From: Pagrus major
Taxonomy: Eukaryota > Chordata > Actinopteri > Spariformes > Sparidae
Assembly (NCBI RefSeq): GCF_040436345.1
Contig: NC_133230.1
Location: 28,615,051-28,679,050 of the forward strand
Length of the DNA: 64,000 bases
Direction of reading: 5' to 3'
In this document: positions 56,437 through 64,000 of the stretch, in pieces
Layout of the letters: each line of letters starts with the position of its first letter
Position numbering within the stretch: the stretch's first letter is position 1
Position numbers and translations under genes: made by a program
The notes under the pieces: model-generated
The model's database searches: none
The model's input: only the letters and a program-made list of their open reading frames with translations
Told to the model about the DNA's origin: nothing

Positions 56437-59400
56437 TCAGGTCTCTGGATTCAGCTGCTCACGGAGCTCTGTGCTGTTGTCAGGAGCTGTAGGTCAGAAA
56501 CAAGCAACCCATATTGAACTTTTCTAAAGAATAAATACAGGAAACAGTCTTGAAAAGGTTAATCTGCACAATAATGTGAAACATTTTTTAATCTAAAACA
56601 TGAATTGTGAGTCAGATCAGCTGAAATAGAACCAAAGTAAGTTTTACTTACAAGATGGTGGGCTAACGGCTGAAACTAAAACAAAACACAAATAATTTCA
56701 GTCACAGTTGTAAATGCCAGATTATCTTTAGTCACTTTATTGCTCTCTTCTACCCACTCAAACTGAGTATCTGTTCATACTCATGCTTGTTTTAATTTTG
56801 CAACTTGAATTTTAAAAAAATCAACTCACTGACTGAAATCAAAGTACTGAAATCTTTCCTTTTTCTCACTCACCTTTCTTCTTTTTGGAAACGATGAATC
56901 CAGCAGCACCGATGAGAATGAGAGCAAGAACAACCACTGCAGCAGTGATGGGGACGGTCATGTCACTGGGCTTTACTGGTGAATAAAATACAATAAGACT
57001 GGTGCAGATGTAGCAAGTTAGAGCAAAGCAAAAATGTTTATTAAGTTAATTATTACTGTTTATTTCCAAGATTATTCCCATGCACTCCCCTTCAGCACCC
57101 TCTGATCCCACTCTTACCCCTATTGGACCTGATCCGATCTTTTTCCAATTTGGTGATGATGTCGTCCTCCACACCATAGAGCTGAAACACACAGTCGTAC
57201 CTCGTCCAGTCTTCTAGTGTGACTGATGAATGGATCAGGTGAACACTTATCTGGAAGGTTCCATCGTGGTTGGGGAGGATCTCTCCGTGGTCCACCTCCT
57301 CATGAAGCTCCTCTCCATCTTTCCTCCAGATGAGTGAGGCTCTGTGAGGGTAGAAACCTGTAGCGTGGCAGCTGACTGGAGAGGAGGGAGTCTTCTGGAG
57401 GAGAGACACTGAGGGAAGCTCTGGAGAGAGTTCAGTGAAACTATTTCCAGTTTGAAACACTGAGACAGCAAACTTACTTAACTCATGCTAAGTGTACACT
57501 GGCTATCACAGTCATGAGCAATAATGGAAAGAAATTTCAGAACAGCCAAAATGTCAGTGTGTACTGAATGGTCAGGACAACATTGAATCATTGAATCACT
57601 ACAGAAAATAAACAGAGAAAACAATGTAATGTCAGACTGACTGGAGTGATAACACAACAGCAGTTCAGTCTGAGCAGACTGTATGAACATGATTGTGTCC
57701 ATTAAACTACATCAGGTCATGTGATTCTACCTGTTCTCAGCAGAAAGCTCCTCCCATAGGCCAAATACGTCTTCAGCCACTGAGGGTAAATCACTGTGAG
57801 GTAATACTGATCAAATCTCATATTAGCTTTGTCAGCATCCCATCTCAGTTTGGTGATGAAAGCCTGTGGTTTTTGAGCGATCCATGTCATTGTCTTCATG
57901 TCAAATGAAATTAAGTCTTCTCCATCATAACCATACTGAATAAAACCAATAACCTCTCCAGTCTCATCATCCCACTCACAGCCACTCATCCTCTGTAAAA
58001 TGTGGACACCTGAGACAGAGACAGAGAAAGAAACACCTCACCTCATCACTTTAAGGTTTAAGATGCCAACAATGAACAGAGATGCAGCGTCTCTTGTTTG
58101 AGTCCAAACTATTATAACGGGGACTAACAAAAAAACAGTTTTCTCTAGTTTTGTAGTATAATAGTTATATTCTCTGTGTTAAAAAATGTCACGTTGAGTG
58201 TCAGTTCTGTGAGGCTTTGACTGGGTGAAGAGATTCACCTACATGTGTGCAGGGAAGGAGTTTAGTAAGGGGAGGACATATATGCTGGGTGTGTCCTGTA
58301 TGTTTCTCTGTGTGAGACCATGCTGCCACATGTTAGTTTGTTTGAAGTTATTTTGCCAATTTGTTCCTGATACGTTGTTGTTGTATCCTTTAAGTTATGT
58401 GTACATGCATCCAGATGACGTATTGTTTATATCTTTTAGGTTATGTTTAAATGGAACCAGTATTTATAATGTGTCACTGTCTTCCCACCAGACTGTGGTG
58501 TATTATTTGGAGTTGTTTGATTCCTACTTCCTCTCCTGTGAGAAGCTTAACCCTGTAAATATGACTCATGATGTATATTTAGATTTACAATCATTGTGTA
58601 TTGTTATTCTGTATTTACTTTTTGTTTTTAATAATAGAATCACAGTGAAGGATCACATAATATTTATCCTTCATGGATGCATTAATAATGTAAGCTAACT
58701 TTGTTCTCATGCACTTTTTGTGTTACTTAGTTTTGGCATGTATGCATTGCATATATATATTGATCTATATTTGCCGTTGTACAGAAATCTTCCATCTTGT
58801 CATTCATCCATCCATCTGATCAAGCATTCCCAACTCAATAAATGATCTAAAGGTTCTTGGATTCTCGTGTTTAAATGTGCACACTAATCAGATGTTCTGT
58901 GGTCCAGTCATCCCCTGAAACAGCTATTAGTCAATAAAGTATTCAGTCTTTTTAACTATGCATGATGAAAACTTTCTTTCAGCCCAGGGAGGCTGATGAA
59001 ATTAATTCCGAATATTTTTGATACAAATCTTTGTATGAGAAAAATTTTGTCTGATCAAAATTATTTTTATAATAATAAAGAACAGTTCATGAAATAAAAG
59101 GTGAAATATAACATAGTACATACTGTACCTCCACCCTGGTTGAAGCGCTGTTTCAAACTATTGATTTCGGCTCTAAAATGATTTGGCACTTGCTCAAAAC
59201 ATGCTCCTTTGTAGTCCTCCAAGTGGCGAGGATCATCATCGTATATTTTTTTCACCCAGTCGTGTTTTGGTTGGATTATCTTTTTGCTGCCGTCGCAGTA
59301 AAGCACTAGATTTTCATCAACCATTGCAGCTGCAAAAAACTCCGGGAAGTCTGGGAGTCCAGAGGATGCAGTGAAGATATACTTCAGGGAGTGTTTCTCT

Positions 59401-60479
59401 GCAGGACAGAAGAGGTTTATACATTCAGTATAAATACACACGTCATCATCACACTCATAAATATGATGTCATGGTAACACTTATGATTATGGCCTGCCAT
59501 CTACAGCATGATTCTTTTTATCTAACTTATCTATTACCCATTCTATCATTACAGGGTACAGCATGTGCAGGGCTAGCCCCTAAAACTTGGAGTAAGAAAT
59601 GTTGTTATTCTAAAGTTTTTGTTCGTCTTTGACAAGGTTAAATAATGTCCACAACCTATCCGTAGTTTGTGGTTTAAAATGTATATATGTTAAGGACGAA
59701 AATGAAAACACCCCCGCTTAGCAAATTGTATCATCCTCTTCTCACCGCTACTTCTCCTCTGTACCTGCACCACTCCGCAGCCCGACCGTCGTCCAGCGCG
59801 ACAAACACGCAGAGTGAGAATCCGTTTAGTTGTAGTGTTGTAAATCGACTAAGTAAGTTGCTCCAAAGCTGTGTCTCACACTTCTTTCCTTTTACCTAGA
59901 GTTGTTTCGATTCCGAGACCATACCGGTGTATCGGTGAGTACTGGAGTCCAGACACCGTTTATCAGTTAGCTCCGTTAGCGCCATTAGCGCGGCTACAGT
60001 ACTACTGGAGCTGTCCGTTTATTAAACAAAAACAGCAGCAATAAACTGCGTACCTGTGTCTCTGTTGTTGAAGTTTATCTTACTTTGAGACTCATTTTAA
60101 CAATCGGGTCAACAGTCATTTAAACATGACGTCACGCGCGTCTTTTCTGGTCAGTCGTCATGGAAACATGAAGCCCTGCCAGTGGTGCGGCGTTTGGACC
60201 AGAGTGAAAACAAACGTGTGTACGAGCTGAAAACCGAAACGACATATCACTGTATACCACCAGTATGTGTGAAAACACTCACTGTGGCTTTTTAAATGAA
60301 TTGTTATTTATTCCTAGATTTATATCTGTTATTTTTCAGTTGTGTCTGACTATCAAACTAGACAATAAAAGAAAGTTAAATGTTGTTCTTTTGCTGTATT
60401 CATTCATGTTTTACAGAGGATTTAACCTGAACCAGGCTTTGCAACATAATAATCACATCACTTTCATGCAGGTGTAGTA

Positions 60480-60545
<66 letters not shown>

Positions 60546-60622
60546 CAGGTCTATAGGCTATTTATAACACACAGGTATGAGATGTGTGAAAGATAACTCC
60601 TAGCATTACTCTCTCTCTCTGT

Positions 60623-60692
<70 letters not shown>

Positions 60693-63205
60693 CCTGCCAG
60701 TGACCAATGGACATACGACAGTTCTTTAAAAGAAAAAAGACAGATTCAGGTGAGAGACTAGGGACAGTCCATAATGACCTCTGTCTTGTTTTTTCTTCTT
60801 CTGAAAAGTGTTAAGCTAAAGTAACAGATAATATAAACCAGCTATCTGTATGTTGTATCAAATTACTTATGTAGGCAATGGTCCCCTGCTTTTATTTATT
60901 TATTTATTTTTATTTCAAACTCACAATGGAAAATACAACTTCTCTTGTGAAAGGAATTTGTGATTTAAAAAATTATTGTGTTTCTAAGCCCAATAATAAT
61001 AATAATAATAATAATAATGATAATAATAATAATAAAGATATTTAAAATGACACGCCTCTGTGTGCCTTTTGATCATATCCTTAGAATCTGTAAATGGTCT
61101 CCATAACATTTCTGTGACATGACAAACTGACCTCAACTCTCCTGCCTACAAAATATTTGTGTATGATTGTCAGTGGCAAGGGAAAGAGAGAAAAATGGAG
61201 ATGGAGAAGTAAAAGTAGAGTGTATTACCCGCATACCTTACCTCCCTCTTTTTCTTTTTTTTATATCTTTACTTTCTAAGTATTTTCAAGACCTGGGTCA
61301 ATAATCTGGATTTTTTGGACTTTTTGGTTTTACCTTCTTTTTTTTCTTTTTTTTTTTTGCTCTTGATGTGAAGCTTGTTTTATTATTAATTATTGATGAC
61401 ATATTGGTTTATGAAAGTTCAGACAGGTGTGCATTGCAACCAAGTAGGTTAGAGATGGCCATTTGTAAATAATTTACAGAAGATGACTTGCATTTTGTTG
61501 TCCAAGTACCTGTTACTTTGTTCAATGACAATAAAGTTGAATCTAATCTAATCTAATCTAATCTAATGACTGTTGATACAAAAAGAGGCACATGGAGTTA
61601 ACGGTCAGGAAAACCAGCTGAGTGAAGAAGGTTTTGTGTTTGTTACAGGGGGCTGTCTGTGTGAACTGTCACAATAAAGCTGGTGTTCTGGAAAGGTCTC
61701 CAAAAAAAGAAAAAAATTCTGGATTTTGGAGTTAGTTGAACCAATGTTAAAATGATAAAGTTATTTTTCAATAGACATATTCTTTGTTTTTGTGTGAAAA
61801 AAGGGTGGGTGGTGGCAGTGGGGCTCATTGGGTGCTCAGCACCCCTAAAGCTCTGACCCTCGACTCGCCCCTGGGGTACAGTACGGCCCACCAACTACTG
61901 AGAAGCATTTTGGTGTTTGGATAGACTTTAAAGAGAAGTTACACTCAAAGTACTTTTAACTATTGGGACCCCCTTCTAATATGAATGTGAGCATCCTTTA
62001 TGGCTGCAGTATATTGATATTATACCGTTACTATGATATGAGAGTATGTGTAATCTTAGATTGTGGATATTGTTATATCATGATATAAGTGTTGTCTTTT
62101 CCTGATTTTGAAGGCGACATTACTTGATGTCATTTTCTTAACTTACCAGACTGTTCTACTTGTTCTAATACTTGTCTTTACCAACGTTGTCATTATACCC
62201 ACATTACTGGTGATTATTGATCAGAAATCATTGTGTTTATTTTGTTTATTTTTCTAAAATATTGTTGCAATATTGATAAAGGTATTTAGTTAAATATACT
62301 CTGATACTTCATTTTGTTATCCAGTCCTAGCATTAATGTGTTTTTAAGGGTATTTTTTAAAAATATTAAGATATACTTATTTTGTAAAGTAAAACAGCCT
62401 ACAAATATCGTGGCATTATTTTAAGGTCATATCACCCAGCCCTGCCATCCTTGAGAGACACACAGAGGTCACAAACCAGTGACCACCAGCAACATTTGTT
62501 GGTGAAGTTGAGTGAGTTTACTGTTAGAAGACACACACTGAGTTTGAAAGTTATACAATGAACTGTGGTTTATCTTTTCATACTGTATGTTTGTTATTGT
62601 GCAAAGACTTTCAATAAAGTTTCTTAATGACTGTTGTTTTTCAGTCCTCTACTGTTTATGACAGTTGTTCTGATCCTGTGACAGAGCAATACAATTGATT
62701 ACCTTCTATAACTGCCTCATCATAAAGAAGCTTTTCTTCTTCCTGTACTCCATAAAAAACAAAGATGAACTCTGTGTAACAGCAATGTCAGTCTACATCT
62801 ACCTAAATCACCTCAGGCTTCTGAAGTCCCCTGTCCCCTATGTTTTACCCCATACTTACAACATACAGCCTCCAATAACACAGCACAGTAATGCAGGCTT
62901 TATGACTACAGTATGTTCCTGACAATAGACTTGGATCTGTGCTTGTTCCAAAGTTAAACACAAATCAAAGTTATTCAGGAACTATAGAGGCACATCCTAA
63001 TTCATAATTAGATTATCTGAACCCTGAGCTGGACAGACTTGTTGATCTAAAATATAAAGATAGGCAGCCTCCAGCTTCAGGTCACTAGTTTACTGGTGAA
63101 CTGTTCTGTGTTTCATAAACTGCTTTCAGGAAATAATTCAAGGAAAGTTATCTCACCTGAAAATGCAAAGTGCCACGAGAGAAGCACGAGAATGAAGATC
63201 TTCAT
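56437..63205 (-). CDS. MHC class I heavy chain, U-lineage-like, possibly non-classical
   Basis: Seven coding exons (minus): 63205-63157, 59398-59129, 58009-57731, 57420-57118, 56975-56874, 56669-56652 and 56486-56437. They give 356 residues in an open, correctly phased frame. Layout: signal peptide (1-16, MKIFILVLLSWHFAF); alpha1 (17-106, HSLKYIFTASSGLPDFPEFF); alpha2 (107-199, GCEWDDETGEVIGF, ending YLAYGRS); Ig-like alpha3 (200-300, SCHATGFYPHRASLIWRKDG, DHGEILPNHDGTFQ, YDCVFQLYGVEDD); membrane helix (about 308-330, VVVLALILIGAAGFIV) with KKKK stop; and a short tail ending NSTELREQLNPET. The motifs fit the fish U lineage. Odd points: alpha2 has one cysteine only, the expected partner position reading VIYPQW instead of ICPEW, and the alpha1 YWE position reads HLE. 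These suggest a non-classical role, by inference. Confidence 0.9.
58130..59128 (-). other. Intron 2 of the class I gene
   Basis: An AT-rich intron between the alpha1 and alpha2 exons. A 157-codon plus-strand open frame at 58225-58698 has no recognisable content. I see no gene in it. Confidence 0.55.
59640..60260 (+). promoter_or_regulatory. CpG-containing, promoter-like island inside class I intron 1
   Basis: A locally GC/CpG-richer block in AT-rich intron. It includes the CRE TGACGTCA (60127-60134) followed by CGCGCG, and 'gattccgagaccataccggt' near 59911, a pattern seen in fish hAT-type repeats. It precedes the small frame at 60707. It could be the promoter end of an inserted element. Inference only. 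Confidence 0.3.
60481..60544. repeat. (CA)32 microsatellite
   Basis: An uninterrupted CA run in class I intron 1. Confidence 0.97.
60621..60690. repeat. (GT)n microsatellite
   Basis: A GT run with one interruption, about 75 bases from the CA run, so the two can pair as an inverted repeat. Confidence 0.97.
60707..60749 (+). CDS. Candidate first exon of a hAT-like or ZMYM-type protein fragment
   Basis: ATG opens the frame MDIRQFFKRKKTDS, followed by a good donor (GGTGAGAG). Short 'MDIR.FFK..' starts are typical of fish hAT-transposase-derived and ZMYM1-like proteins. No continuing exon was found downstream, so this is likely a relic. Antisense to the class I gene. Confidence 0.3.
60989..61035. 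repeat. (AAT)n microsatellite
   Basis: An AAT run with one GAT interruption. Confidence 0.95.
61400..61567 (+). mobile_element. 3' end of a LINE/SINE-type retroposon
   Basis: TTCAATGACAATAAAGTTGA is followed by about six ATCTA units (61538-61567). This is the usual tail of fish L2/CR1-like retroposons. Only the tail is recognisable; the 5' boundary is uncertain. Confidence 0.55.
62000..62450. repeat. Teleost interspersed repeat, AT-rich 'gatatcgtgatat' type
   Basis: It begins with 'tattgatattataccgtta' and ends with 'aaggtcatatcacccagccc'. These ends match a repeat commonly seen in fish introns ('gtcatatcgcccagccct'). No coding capacity. Confidence 0.45.
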
Positions 63206-63480
63206 GTTTTCGGAAGTAAGTTTTATCCACTTAACAGCTGAGTTGAGTCTTCTTGGAGTTGAGTCTTCATGGTGTGATTAAAGGGGAGATGTGTTTTCTA
63301 TTTGGATAACACACCTTCTTCCCTCCCCCACTGTGTCTTTAGCTCCCCCCAGTGGGGATGAGACGTTTAGACAGGGGTAAAAGTTCTTCAAAAGGTTTTC
63401 CGGTGGTCTTTGGTTAACTCAAAATAAATTGAAGTTCTTGTCCTCAAATAATGTAGTGTCAGATAAAGAGGTGTATATAG
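63206..63480 (-). promoter_or_regulatory. Upstream region of the class I gene
   Basis: Contains a near-palindromic CCCCCCAGTGGGG at about 63345-63357 that could act as a kappaB-like element on the minus strand. No clear ISRE or S-X-Y module was found by eye. Confidence 0.25.
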
Positions 63481-63920
63481 ATATAGACATAGATATAGAT
63501 AGAGGTGTTAAACATTATTTGATGGCAATTCAACTTCAAGAAGGACAGCTTAACACATTTAGTGTATGTGTGTCTGAACTTTGTCTTTATTACGCCACCC
63601 TTCAGTTGTAGCATGAGATCAACTGAATTAACTGAGTGAGTTCAGAATGGAAATTGGCTAGTAGAAAAGCTTTTCTTTAAAATGTAAAAGAAATAATGGT
63701 TTGTCTTATCTCTTTAAATTACCTGACATTTTGTTACCTGTATGTATTCAAAATCTGCCTCACTCCACAGTGAACAGTCAGTTTTTCACTTTATGTTGAC
63801 AGAATTTCATAATATCAAACAGCCTAACAGTGAAACAGAGAAGCATCAGTGCTGGTTTGGACTGGCCTGGCTTTGTCTTTGACAGGTACAGTATCAAAGC
63901 AAAATGTATATCTGTTTCAG

Positions 63921-63959
63921 TGGCTGAGGAGGACTTTAACACTGGACCAGTGTCAAACT
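63921..63959 (+). CDS. Candidate exon of an unidentified gene at the right edge
   Basis: A pyrimidine-rich acceptor (TCTGTTTCAG) precedes 39 bases that read AEEDFNTGPVSN in one frame, then a strong donor (GTAAGTATT). Incoming phase leaves two bases to finish a codon; the outgoing codon is also split. I do not recognise it. It is too short to rule out chance. Confidence 0.3.
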
Positions 63960-64000
63960 GTAAGTATTGGCCTCACATTGTTGCATTTTATCAGCCTTTT

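Noticed and set aside
58225-58698. 157-codon plus-strand open frame, first suspected to be part of an inserted virus-like element
   Set aside because: No recognisable protein content and no convincing terminal repeats, so no element is claimed.

Overview
This window is vertebrate nuclear DNA, almost certainly from a ray-finned fish and probably a percomorph-type teleost. The supports are split genes with GT-AG introns, long CA/GT and TA microsatellites, teleost-style short repeats (a tRNA-headed SINE and several inverted-repeat MITE families), and proteins whose best remembered relatives are fish and human genes. There are no operons, CRISPR arrays or ribosome binding sites. All identifications rest on reading translations and exon phases by eye, because no database could be searched.

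Layout, left to right: the 3' end of ralgapa1 (+, last coding exon near 3.5 kb, then a long 3'UTR to about 7.07 kb); intronless insm2 (-, 8.53-10.55 kb), tail to tail with ralgapa1; about 10 kb of repeat-rich intergenic DNA with one GC-rich, conserved-looking block at 12.0-12.45 kb; nfkbia, encoding IkappaB-alpha (+, 20.9-24.4 kb, 6 coding exons, 316 aa); psma6, proteasome alpha6 (-, 27.5-31.4 kb, 7 coding exons, 246 aa); prorp, mitochondrial protein-only RNase P (-, 31.75-41.8 kb, 10 coding exons, 625 aa); ppp2r3c (+, 42.7-48.4 kb, 13 coding exons, 457 aa), head to head with prorp; fam177a1 (-, 52.0-54.1 kb, 5 coding exons, 212 aa); and an MHC class I heavy-chain gene (-, 56.4-63.2 kb, 7 coding exons, 356 aa). 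For every multi-exon gene the exon phases were checked by hand and the lengths sum to an open frame.

The order and strands ralgapa1-insm2-nfkbia-psma6-prorp-ppp2r3c-fam177a1 are, from memory, an exact mirror of the human 14q13 block. This supports the ortholog calls and explains why the two ends of the window differ: seven genes are ancient neighbours, while the class I gene is not part of that block.

The genes do not form one pathway. There are local links: NFKBIA is degraded by the proteasome that contains PSMA6, and the proteasome also feeds peptides to class I molecules. The most interesting points are the class I gene, which is outside its expected neighbourhood and lacks the usual second alpha2 cysteine; three phase-compatible alternative 3' exons for ralgapa1; a pure CAG run in insm2; and a small promoter-like and hAT-like module inside the class I first intron. 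No clearly undescribed molecular system was found.
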